A DNA stretch of 5,474 nucleotides, taken from CAJWGI01 sp036011785. GTDB lineage: Bacteria; Chloroflexota; Anaerolineae; Anaerolineales; UBA11657. Under the pieces are notes generated by a model. The model worked only from the letters and a program-made list of their open reading frames with translations, did not search any database and had not been told where the DNA came from. A program made the translations under genes and the position numbers. The stretch is taken from the NCBI GenBank assembly GCA_036011785.1, contig DASCOB010000183.1:1-5474 (forward strand), read 5' to 3'. Numbering within the stretch: the stretch's first letter is position 1; each line of letters starts with the position of its first letter. Below, one piece after another: positions 1 to 5,474 of this stretch.

Positions 1-621
1 TGCTACGGTGTCTTCAGTGTTAACATAGCACTCATAGCCCAATTCACCGGAGAACCCGATACGTGCGATCAGGCCAGGGATGGTGCCGAACTTCCCGGTT
101 GCGAACCGAAAAAACTTTAGTTGAGAGAGATCGATGTCCATGATGTCTTGTAGGAGTTCTCTCGACCTTGGCCCTTGGACGGAAATCATGCCTAGGCCAG
201 AGCTGACGTCCGTCAAGTATGCATCCATGTTTTCGATATGGTCCTCTACCCAAGCGGACGTCCGCGCGCGAAACATGGAAGAGGTGATGATCCGGAAATA
301 CTCCGAGCCGAACCGCCAAACGGTGACGTCGTCCATTATCATCCCCTGGTCGTTACACATGGTTGTATATAGAGCCTGACCGTCGGACAACCCAGATGCG
401 TCGTGGACGATGAGTTTCTGCATTAGCTGAAAGGCATCCTTACCTTTGATATCCAACCTACCCATTAGGCTTATGTCCATCATTCCGACACGTTCTCGCA
501 CGTTCCGATGCTCCTCCTCGACGCTCGTGTATTTCGCAGGCATTGCATAGCCTACGGCCGAGGTGAACATTTTGGCGCCGAGTTCCAGGTGCGTATGATA
601 GAGTGGTGTGATCTTCATCAT
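1..621 (-). CDS. GcvT-family aminomethyltransferase-like protein (C-terminus beyond left edge)
   Basis: Partial gene: 207 codons are visible, about the first 55% of a protein that is usually near 365 residues, and it runs off the left edge. The family moves one-carbon units from N- or S-methyl or aminomethyl groups to tetrahydrofolate. Seen: TPLYHTHLELGAKM (5-18), the EH.xVR segment (E37-R42), MMDISLMG (47-54), GQALYT (81-86), the acidic pair D97-D98 where the family has its catalytic Asp, VQGPRSRELL (148-157) and GFSGELGYE (189-197), which matches the usual YTGE.G.E. The usual VNA motif after the acidic pair is replaced by ITSS (112-115), so this is probably not the ordinary glycine-cleavage T protein, and no gcvH or gcvP is in view. 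ATG codons at 621 and 618 are both possible; the second has the better spacing (7 nt) from AAGGAG. It follows the upstream oxidoreductase by 8 nt and is surely in the same operon. Family assignment is firm; substrate is unknown. Confidence 0.88.
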   Translation of the reverse strand, partial: MMKITPLYHTHLELGAKMFTSAVGYAMPAKYTSVEEEHRNVRERVGMMDISLMGRLDIKGKDAFQLMQKLIVHDASGLSDGQALYTTMCNDQGMIMDDVTVWRFGSEYFRIITSSMFRARTSAWVEDHIENMDAYLTDVSSGLGMISVQGPRSRELLQDIMDIDLSQLKFFRFATGKFGTIPGLIARIGFSGELGYECYVNTEDTVA

Positions 622-625
622 GTTT

Positions 626-632
626 CTCCTTA
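626..632 (-). promoter_or_regulatory. Shine-Dalgarno overlapping the upstream stop codon
   Basis: On the minus strand the bases read TAAGGAG. TAA is the stop codon of the upstream FAD oxidoreductase, and AAGGAG is the ribosome-binding site of the GcvT-like gene. The spacing is 4 nt to the first ATG (621) and 7 nt to the second (618). Sharing of stop and ribosome-binding site implies translational coupling of the two proteins. Confidence 0.8.
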
Positions 633-2207
633 CCAATCTTTGAGCACCTCGCGGGCTGCATTGTGACCGCCCATGCCCATAACACCACCGCCAGGATGGG
701 TGCCCGAGCCGCACTCGTACATCCCCTTGATAGGGGAACGGTAGTCGGCATAGCCTGGGACCGGACGCATGAAGAAGAGCTGATCCAGTGTCAGCTCACC
801 ATGGAAGATATGGCCCTGCGTCAGGCCATAGACGCGCTCCAGATCTGGCGGCATCAGGATCTGGCGGTCAATGACAGCACCCTTAACGTTAGGCGCGTAT
901 TCTGCCAAGGTATCCATGACCCGGTCGGCGAACTTCTCCCGCTCGTCGTCCCAGGTTGTGTCTTTGAGGGTGTAGGGACTGTGGCCACCAAATATACTCA
1001 AGATATGCTTGCCTGGAGGAGCCAGTCCCGGATCAACCCATGTCGGTAGACACGGAGTGAAGAACGGATTTGCAGCTGGCCTACCGTATTTGGCGTCGTC
1101 GTACGCCTTTTCTAGGTAGGCCATGCTGGGACCGATGTGTATATAGGTGGGGTATTCGATACCCATCTCTTCGGAGTCGAAGGCCGTATAGCGGGGAGGT
1201 TCCTCAAGGGCGATGTTGATCTTGAAAGCTGTGCTAAAGGTGCGGTAGTTGCGCACCTCCTGCACGAAATCGCCCGGCAGTTGGCTCGTATCCACCAGTT
1301 TGAGGAAAGTAGTCGCAGGGTCGGCGTTGCTGACGATTACTTTACTGTAAATTTCCTCCCCGGATTGGAGCGCCACTCCTGTAGCCCGTCCGTTATTGAT
1401 TAAGACCTTGTCAACCTCTGCTTCAGTGCGAATGGTAGCGCCATAGTGCTGGGCCGAGGCCGCGATCGCCTGTGCTACCGCCCCCATGCCGCCGCGCATA
1501 AAACCCCAACCACCGGCCCCGCCGAGATCGCCCATCTCGTGATGCAATAGTACATAGGCTGTTCCGGGTGAGCGAGGACCTAAGAATGTGCCGATAGAGC
1601 CGTAGTATGCATGGACCGCTTTGACCTGGTCTGATTCGAAATACATGTCGAGGAAATCACTGATGCTCATCGTCATCAGATCGGCGAAGCGAAAAAGTTT
1701 GCCACCCAACCTGCGGAATTTGTTAGCAAGTGAAAGCAGCTCTTTCAGGTTGCGCAGCTTCAGCGATGATGGGTCAGGGGGTGTGGTCCACATCAACTCA
1801 CGCACGAATGCAGCTGCTTCTATAATGAAATCGTGGAAAATCGGGTACATCTCGGCGTCTTTCTTGGAGAACTTGGCGACTTCCTCCACTGTCTTTTCCA
1901 TATCCGCCCACATGGACAAGGACCTGCCATCTGGGAAAGGAACGAACAGACACTCAGTTGGCAGAACCTCCCACCCGTGTTTTCTGAGTTCGAGTTCTTG
2001 CAGTACCCGCTTCTGCATCATACTCATCACATAGGAGGCTGCGGAGACGTGGTATCCAGGCCAGATCTCCTCGGTGACACATGCGCCGCCGACGATGTGG
2101 CGGCGCTCGAGTACCAGCACTTTTCGGCCAGCCTTAGCTAGATAGGCGGCACAGATCAGGCCGTTGTGACCTGCACCAATGACAATCACGTCACAACCGG
2201 ATCCCAT
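630..2207 (-). CDS. Phytoene-dehydrogenase/PYROXD2-type FAD-dependent oxidoreductase
   Basis: A 525-residue soluble flavoprotein of the COG1233 type (phytoene dehydrogenase and related; human PYROXD2 is a relative). The N-terminal Rossmann fold has GAGHNG (11-16) with the acidic E34 ending the second strand, which binds the FAD ADP-ribose. GGACVTEE (40-47) follows. The C-terminal FAD-binding signature CGSGTHPGGG (499-508) runs into VMGMGGHNAAREVL, and the length is normal for the group. A glycine-rich middle stretch (GDLGGAGGWGFMRGG) is also typical. The start at 2207 is well supported by AAGGAGG 6 nt upstream. No carotenoid gene is nearby, so carotenoid desaturation is unlikely. Family members in amine catabolism clusters are usually annotated only as NAD(P)/FAD-dependent oxidoreductases. 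Context, coupled to a GcvT-like gene and near a second flavin oxidase, suggests (inference) oxidation of an amine or N-methyl compound. Family is sure; reaction is not. Confidence 0.92.
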   Translation of the reverse strand: MGSGCDVIVIGAGHNGLICAAYLAKAGRKVLVLERRHIVGGACVTEEIWPGYHVSAASYVMSMMQKRVLQELELRKHGWEVLPTECLFVPFPDGRSLSMWADMEKTVEEVAKFSKKDAEMYPIFHDFIIEAAAFVRELMWTTPPDPSSLKLRNLKELLSLANKFRRLGGKLFRFADLMTMSISDFLDMYFESDQVKAVHAYYGSIGTFLGPRSPGTAYVLLHHEMGDLGGAGGWGFMRGGMGAVAQAIAASAQHYGATIRTEAEVDKVLINNGRATGVALQSGEEIYSKVIVSNADPATTFLKLVDTSQLPGDFVQEVRNYRTFSTAFKINIALEEPPRYTAFDSEEMGIEYPTYIHIGPSMAYLEKAYDDAKYGRPAANPFFTPCLPTWVDPGLAPPGKHILSIFGGHSPYTLKDTTWDDEREKFADRVMDTLAEYAPNVKGAVIDRQILMPPDLERVYGLTQGHIFHGELTLDQLFFMRPVPGYADYRSPIKGMYECGSGTHPGGGVMGMGGHNAAREVLKDW

Positions 2208-2213
2208 GCTATT

Positions 2214-2220
2214 CCTCCTT
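2214..2220 (-). promoter_or_regulatory. Near-perfect Shine-Dalgarno for the PYROXD2-type gene
   Basis: Minus strand AAGGAGG (TAAGGAGG with the next base), 6 nt before the ATG at 2207. It is the strongest ribosome-binding site in the window and fixes the start. It also suggests that this gene is translated independently of the aminotransferase 260 bp upstream. Confidence 0.8.
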
Positions 2221-2275
2221 ACAGTACATGGAGAATTACCTCACTCTTCTCGACTGTTATCTCTCGCACCTACGT

Positions 2276-2455
2276 CTAGATCTTCGGATAAAAGAGTGCA
2301 TGCCCGTTCTTACCTTGGAGATATTTGATGGTTTCTTGCCCGATTGCCTGGGCCAACATGAGCTTGTGCGGGTCTGAATTTCCAAGAGAGTTTATCTTCA
2401 AATGCCTCCAAGCGCAAAACGCCTTACGGTCACTACGTAATTTTTTCGCGCGCAC
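2276..2455 (-). CDS. Doubtful small ORF in the gap between the aminotransferase and the PYROXD2-type gene
   Basis: The 260-bp gap 2208-2467 holds one open frame on the operon strand, and it is in the same frame as the aminotransferase just after its TGA stop. It stays open to a TAG at 2276-2278. Possible starts are GTG at 2455 (59 aa, no clear ribosome-binding site), TTG at 2401 (41 aa, GGAGG only 3 nt upstream) and ATG at 2359 (27 aa, no ribosome-binding site). The C-terminal part contains LMLAQAIGQETIKYLQGKNG and ends HALFYPKI; the composition looks plausible for a protein, but I recognise no family. It could be a small real gene, the remnant of a lost gene, or chance. I found no convincing promoter or terminator hairpin in this gap. 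Confidence 0.2.
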   Translation of the reverse strand: MRAKKLRSDRKAFCAWRHLKINSLGNSDPHKLMLAQAIGQETIKYLQGKNGHALFYPKI

Positions 2456-2467
2456 TATTTGCTCATG

Positions 2468-3745
2468 TCATGTTGTTTTTTCCAAAGCCTCAGCAAATAT
2501 GTGTAGACCTTGGACTATCTGCTGCTCATTCACAATTAATGGTGGAATCCAGCGGATAACGTTGTCATAGCTTCCGCACGTGAGCAAAAGCATGTTGCGC
2601 TCTAGGCATACTTGCTGGATGGCTTTTGCATTTGCAGCGTCCGGTTTGCCGTCTGGGGTGGTGAACTCAACCCCGATCATGAGGCCGCGGCCGCGCACAT
2701 CGCCGATAGCGCTGTGTTCCTCTTGCAATTTACGGAGTCCTACTTGGAGTTGCTCACCCATCGTGGCAGCGTTTTCGACTAGGCGTTCCTCGCGGATGAC
2801 CTGCACGGAGGCCAGTGCCCCTGCGGCGACGATAGCGCTTCCGCCACCATAAGTCCCACCATGCGTGCCTGGTTTCCAATGTTCCATTAGTTCCCGGCGT
2901 GAAGCTATGCTAGAGATTGGCAATCCGCTTCCCAACCCTTTCGCCATCACGATGACATCCGGCTCGATCCCTGCGTGCTCAAAAGAGAAGAACTTGCCCG
3001 TGCGTCCGCAACCGCTCTGCACCTCGTCCACGATCAGCAGAATATCGTGGGCGTCGCAAAGGGCACGCAGGGCCCGCATGAACTCAAGCGGTGCGGGCAC
3101 GTAGCCGCCCTCGCCGAGCACCGGCTCGATGATAATGGCTGCGGTCTCTTCGGGAGCGCTCTGACTCTTCAGCAGTAAGTCCAACTGGCGCATACAAAAC
3201 TCGGTCGTTTGTACGTCGTTCCAGCCGTAGTGGAAACTATATGGGAAGGGCGCAACAACCACTCCGCCCGGCAGCGGCTGGTAGTCGTAACGATAAATTG
3301 TCTTGGAGGTGGTCATTGCCATCGCCTGCGCCGTACGCCCGTGGAAGCTTCCCTGGAAAACAATGATGTTGCGCCTCCTAGTAGCATGCCGAGCAAGTTT
3401 GACGCTCGCTTCAACCGCCTCGGCACCGCTATTAGCAAAGAAAAACCTGTCGATGGTAGTAGGTGTGACTTCGTCGAGGGATTCCGCCAATGCCAAAGTG
3501 GCCGGTGAGATGACGATGTTTACCATGCCAAAGATCATTGTTTCTGCCTGCGCCTGAATGGCCTGAACAACCTTTGGATGGCAATGTCCTGTGTTGGTTA
3601 CGCCAATGCCGGACGTAAAATCCATATAGCGATTCCCGTCAGCATCGTAAAGATAGATACCCTCCGCACGCACCGGCTGCACGTAGGTGAGGTGCGTCCA
3701 TACAGGGGCCAGTAAATCAATCAGGCTACTTGTTTGAACGTTCAT
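2468..3745 (-). CDS. Class III PLP-dependent aminotransferase, GABA-aminotransferase-like
   Basis: A complete 425-residue fold-type I, class III (subgroup II) aminotransferase; E. coli GabT is 426. Visible residues: GIGVTNTGHCHPKV (46-59), SGAEA (106-110) for the PLP phosphate, GSFHGRT (132-138), IIEPVLGEGGY (205-215), DEVQ with D240 for the PLP ring nitrogen and Q243, the Schiff-base lysine K269 in MAKGLGSGLP, and T298 in GGTYGGG. R137, E212 and R398 match positions that in E. coli GabT are R141 and the E211/R398 gate pair, which favours an omega-amino donor with 2-oxoglutarate as acceptor. Other omega-amino acid, diamine or ornithine aminotransferases remain possible, so no symbol is given. 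The start ATG has AAAGGA 7 nt upstream. It lies 33 bp after the DAO-type oxidase; together they resemble a putrescine or omega-amine route (amine oxidised, then the amino group moved). Cytoplasmic. Confidence 0.93.
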   Translation of the reverse strand: MNVQTSSLIDLLAPVWTHLTYVQPVRAEGIYLYDADGNRYMDFTSGIGVTNTGHCHPKVVQAIQAQAETMIFGMVNIVISPATLALAESLDEVTPTTIDRFFFANSGAEAVEASVKLARHATRRRNIIVFQGSFHGRTAQAMAMTTSKTIYRYDYQPLPGGVVVAPFPYSFHYGWNDVQTTEFCMRQLDLLLKSQSAPEETAAIIIEPVLGEGGYVPAPLEFMRALRALCDAHDILLIVDEVQSGCGRTGKFFSFEHAGIEPDVIVMAKGLGSGLPISSIASRRELMEHWKPGTHGGTYGGGSAIVAAGALASVQVIREERLVENAATMGEQLQVGLRKLQEEHSAIGDVRGRGLMIGVEFTTPDGKPDAANAKAIQQVCLERNMLLLTCGSYDNVIRWIPPLIVNEQQIVQGLHIFAEALEKTT

Positions 3746-3752
3746 GATATTT

Positions 3753-3758
3753 TCCTTT
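3753..3758 (-). promoter_or_regulatory. Ribosome-binding site of the GABA-aminotransferase-like gene
   Basis: Minus strand AAAGGA, 7 nt before the ATG at 3745, inside the 33-bp gap after the upstream oxidase stop. There is no room for a separate promoter and terminator here, so the two genes are read as an operon. Confidence 0.65.
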
Positions 3759-3778
3759 CTTGGTTTGCATTAATACAC

Positions 3779-5065
3779 CTATGTCACCTGATCCAGGAAC
3801 CGATAATAACTTGCTACGAATGGGAGAAACCACGGTTTGTTCCGATAAAACAACATGGTGGAGTGTGAAATCTCCGCGAACGGGCTGCCGGTTTTCTGAC
3901 CGGACAACATCAACCCAACCTCTGTTCCCAGATAAGTCGCAATAGATAGGCCATGGCCGCAGTAGCCGAGAGCGTAATGGATGCCATCCACGCGCCCAAT
4001 GTGCGGCATTAGGTCGAACGTAAGCCCAAGTTGGCCGGTCCAGGAATGAGTAATCGGCGTCACGCGCAGCTCGGGAAAAGCTTGCCCCATTTGATTGCGT
4101 AACCGATTTGCGCTCTCGTACAGGTCCATATCGGTACTTAAATCGTTGCGTCCGCCCCACAACATGCGCCCGTCCGGCGTCAATCGAAAGTAGTTCAAGA
4201 ACCATTTCGTATCGTAAAACATACGCCTCTTAGGGCTAAGTCGTTCTTGCAGCTCTGGCGAGAGTGGCTCAGTCACGATAATGTAGCTGCCAACCGAGAA
4301 GATTCTGGGTTTGAGTTTCTGGACGAGGTGATCAGTGTACCCATTCGTGGCAACTAGCACTTCCCTAGCATAGAGGACGCCCCGGTTGGTGTGGACATGA
4401 AACCCGCCAGCGTGGCGATTAATTCGCGTCACATCCGTGTTTTCGCATAGGTGCGCCCCGTGCTGGGCCACAGCGCGCGCCAGACCAAACACATATTTGG
4501 CCGGATGCAGGCCCCCGCTTATTTCGTCCGCTAGGCCACCATAGTATTTACCGGTTCCAATTTCGCTGTGCAAGTCGGCCTGCGAGACGAGTGTGGTTTC
4601 GTGGCCGAATTCTTGTTTGTACCACTGCCCCAGTACACGTAACCGTTCGAAGTGCGGTCGTCTGTTGGCCAGTGCAATATGTCCATTACGCACCCAATCA
4701 CAGTCGATGTTTTCTTCGCGAACAATTTGCTCGATTAGATCAATAGCCCCGAGCGAGGCTTGCCAGAACGATTCCCCTCTGGCTTTTCCATAGCGTTTAA
4801 CGATGTTCGCCAGCGATTGTTTGATGCCGGGTGTTGCCATGCCGCCGTTGCGTGAGCTGGCGCCCGAACCAATGGAGTTTCGCTCCAAGACCACCGTCCG
4901 TGCCCCAGATTTTACGAGCACCCGAGCTGCGTTTAGTCCGGTATAGCCGCTGCCCACGATGGCGACATCCACCTCGGCTGGCGGCGAAGGGGCGGTTGGC
5001 AAGTTGACAGGTCGGGGGAACTGGTTAGTCCAGAATGGTGCAGTGCTTGGTGTTTGATTCAGCAT
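3779..5065 (-). CDS. DAO-family FAD-dependent oxidoreductase (PuuB/glycine-oxidase-like)
   Basis: A 428-residue flavoprotein of the D-amino-acid oxidase fold (COG0665), the group of gamma-glutamylputrescine oxidoreductase, glycine oxidase and sarcosine/dimethylglycine oxidases. They oxidise a C-N bond to an imine that hydrolyses. Counting from the ATG at 5065: FAD motif VDVAIVGSGYTG (32-43), E61 for the ribose, GASSRNGG (68-75), and near the C-terminus GYCGHG (367-372), equal to the GYSGHG that closes over the flavin in PuuB-like proteins. A short tail before the Rossmann fold (FW at 11-12) is also PuuB-like. The start is uncertain: a TTG at 5110 adds 15 residues and has an AGGT about 8 nt upstream, while the ATG at 5065 has only a distant AAGAGG. 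First gene of the leftward operon, followed at 33 bp by the GABA-aminotransferase-like gene. Substrate is probably a secondary amine or amino acid; PuuB itself is not proven. Confidence 0.9.
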   Translation of the reverse strand: MLNQTPSTAPFWTNQFPRPVNLPTAPSPPAEVDVAIVGSGYTGLNAARVLVKSGARTVVLERNSIGSGASSRNGGMATPGIKQSLANIVKRYGKARGESFWQASLGAIDLIEQIVREENIDCDWVRNGHIALANRRPHFERLRVLGQWYKQEFGHETTLVSQADLHSEIGTGKYYGGLADEISGGLHPAKYVFGLARAVAQHGAHLCENTDVTRINRHAGGFHVHTNRGVLYAREVLVATNGYTDHLVQKLKPRIFSVGSYIIVTEPLSPELQERLSPKRRMFYDTKWFLNYFRLTPDGRMLWGGRNDLSTDMDLYESANRLRNQMGQAFPELRVTPITHSWTGQLGLTFDLMPHIGRVDGIHYALGYCGHGLSIATYLGTEVGLMLSGQKTGSPFAEISHSTMLFYRNKPWFLPFVASYYRFLDQVT

Positions 5066-5127
5066 AGCGTGGCGCAAGCCTCTTGGGTGTATTGCCCCGT
5101 AAATCGGCAAGCGCGCTACCTATTTTA

Positions 5128-5156
5128 TTTACACGATGGGCAATCCCTGCTATTAT
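5128..5156 (+). promoter_or_regulatory. Sigma70-type promoter for the GSA-aminomutase-like gene
   Basis: TTTACA at 5128-5133 (five of six to TTGACA), a 17-bp spacer, then TATTAT at 5151-5156 (five of six to TATAAT). TGC immediately precedes the -10, an extended -10 element. The transcription start would be near 5163, leaving about 56 nt of leader before the ATG at 5219. It lies in the divergent gap between two genes. A promoter for the opposite operon must also be in or near 5066-5218; I see only weak -10-like boxes on the minus strand (TAAAAT at 5122-5127, CATAAT at 5152-5157) without a good -35. Confidence 0.6.
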
Positions 5157-5165
5157 GACACACAT

Positions 5166-5195
5166 CCGGAAAAACGAGCCGGAATTTCTTCCGGC
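5166..5195 (+). repeat. CCGGAA repeats and hairpin at the divergent promoter
   Basis: CCGGAA occurs at 5166-5171 and again at 5179-5184, 13 bp apart, then inverted as TTCCGG at 5189-5194. The last two form a perfect 7-bp inverted repeat, GCCGGAA (5178-5184), loop TTTC, TTCCGGC (5189-5195). The first copy sits in the palindrome TCCGGA (5165-5170). All lie from about +3 to +33 of the predicted rightward transcript, between promoter and ribosome-binding site. That position suits a repressor operator or a 5'-UTR stem. It is not followed by a T run, so it is not an intrinsic terminator. Confidence 0.55.
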
Positions 5196-5205
5196 ACTGG
5201 GTGTT

Positions 5206-5210
5206 AGGAG
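5206..5210 (+). promoter_or_regulatory. Ribosome-binding site of the GSA-aminomutase-like gene
   Basis: AGGAG, 8 nt before the ATG at 5219. A second GGAG at 5212-5215 is only 3 nt away and less likely. The site supports the chosen start and lies 10 bases after the hairpin at 5178-5195. Confidence 0.65.
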
Positions 5211-5218
5211 CGGAGCAA

Positions 5219-5474
5219 ATGCCTGCACAAGGTGCAAAGTCACATGCCTTTTTTAATCGTGCACTGGATGTCATACCTTATGGTGTCAGTTCCAACTTCC
5301 GTTATTCTGGGGACCATGACACCTTAGTGGTCGCAGAAGCACGCGAGGGTTGCCTTTTCGACTTTGACGGCAAACGTTTTATTGATTACAGGCTTGGCTG
5401 GGGGCCGGTAATACTAGGGCATACCGACCCTTTCGTAAATGGCCGTGTCAAAGAAGCCATTGACCATGGGGTTA
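5219..5474 (+). CDS. Class III aminotransferase, glutamate-1-semialdehyde aminomutase-like (N-terminus only)
   Basis: The first 85 residues of a protein that continues past the right edge. Seen: ALDVIPYGVSSNFRYSG (15-31), close to the ALxVIPGGVSSxxR start of glutamate-1-semialdehyde 2,1-aminomutases; the short strand GCLFDFDGKRFIDY (44-57); and GWGPVILGH (60-68), matching the family SWGPxILGH. The catalytic lysine and other PLP residues are outside the window. Many proteins with this N-terminus in catabolic clusters are aminotransferases or aminomutases that do not serve heme synthesis. A divergent position beside amine-degrading enzymes favours that over a true hemL, but the sequence in view cannot decide. 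It has its own promoter and AGGAG ribosome-binding site. It belongs to a different subgroup from the class III aminotransferase at 2468-3745, so it is not a recent duplicate. Confidence 0.85.
   Translation, partial: MPAQGAKSHAFFNRALDVIPYGVSSNFRYSGDHDTLVVAEAREGCLFDFDGKRFIDYRLGWGPVILGHTDPFVNGRVKEAIDHGV

Noticed and set aside
663..1049. 128-codon plus-strand open frame
   Set aside because: It is antisense to the conserved C-terminal part of the PYROXD2-type gene and has no ribosome-binding site or recognisable family.
630..2207. Carotenoid desaturase (crtI) reading of the phytoene-dehydrogenase-like gene
   Set aside because: The family also includes many non-carotenoid oxidoreductases; there is no carotenoid gene nearby, and it is coupled to a GcvT-like gene.
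2325..2570. 81-codon plus-strand open frame partly in the 260-bp gap
   Set aside because: It overlaps the conserved C-terminus of the aminotransferase in antisense, has no good ribosome-binding site, and has a Cys-rich, shadow-like composition.
3726..4205. 159-codon minus-strand open frame overlapping the DAO-type oxidase
   Set aside because: It is out of frame with a gene that has clear family motifs over its whole length; its own translation has no recognisable fold and is rich in Arg and Trp, as expected for a shadow.
5178..5195. Hairpin considered as an intrinsic terminator
   Set aside because: There is no T run after the stem on either strand, and it lies between a good promoter and a ribosome-binding site, so an operator or leader stem fits better.
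5224..5236. Inverted repeat TGCAC-AAG-GTGCA just inside the rightward gene
   Set aside because: Arms are only 5 bp, it is within codons of the gene, and no second copy was seen; chance is likely.
5025..5243. 72-codon minus-strand open frame across the divergent gap
   Set aside because: It would cover the promoter, the hairpin and the start of the rightward gene, and overlaps the oxidase N-terminus out of frame.

Overview
The window looks like a bacterial amine/amino-acid catabolism locus. Starts are preceded by Shine-Dalgarno sequences, genes are close-packed, and base composition is moderate, with no clear shift between genes. There are no RNA genes, insertion sequences, CRISPR arrays or phage genes. 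The taxon cannot be fixed from the sequence; the protein style resembles free-living soil or marine bacteria, and Chloroflexota is only a guess.

Layout: four genes lie on the minus strand, read from right to left. (1) A D-amino-acid-oxidase-fold FAD oxidoreductase, like gamma-glutamylputrescine, glycine or sarcosine oxidases (3779-5065). (2) A class III PLP aminotransferase with GABA-aminotransferase-like residues (2468-3745), only 33 bp after gene 1. (3) After a 260-bp gap holding at most one doubtful small ORF, a phytoene-dehydrogenase/PYROXD2-type FAD oxidoreductase (630-2207). (4) A GcvT-family folate-dependent aminomethyltransferase-like protein (1-621, running off the left edge). Its ribosome-binding site shares bases with the stop codon of gene 3. 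On the plus strand, diverging from gene 1, is the N-terminus of a second class III aminotransferase, related to glutamate-1-semialdehyde aminomutase (5219 to the right edge).

The short divergent region (5066-5218) carries a convincing sigma70-type promoter for the rightward gene (TTTACA, 17 bp, TATTAT with an extended -10 TG). Just downstream are CCGGAA/TTCCGG repeats that could be an operator or a 5'-UTR hairpin.

Inferred joint role: two flavin oxidoreductases oxidise a C-N bond of an amine or N-methylated compound. The GcvT-like protein could pass a one-carbon unit to tetrahydrofolate, and the two aminotransferases handle amino groups or semialdehyde-type products. The substrate is unknown. 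The most interesting points are the translationally coupled PYROXD2-type/GcvT-like pair, the divergent GcvT motif, and the repeat-bearing divergent promoter.
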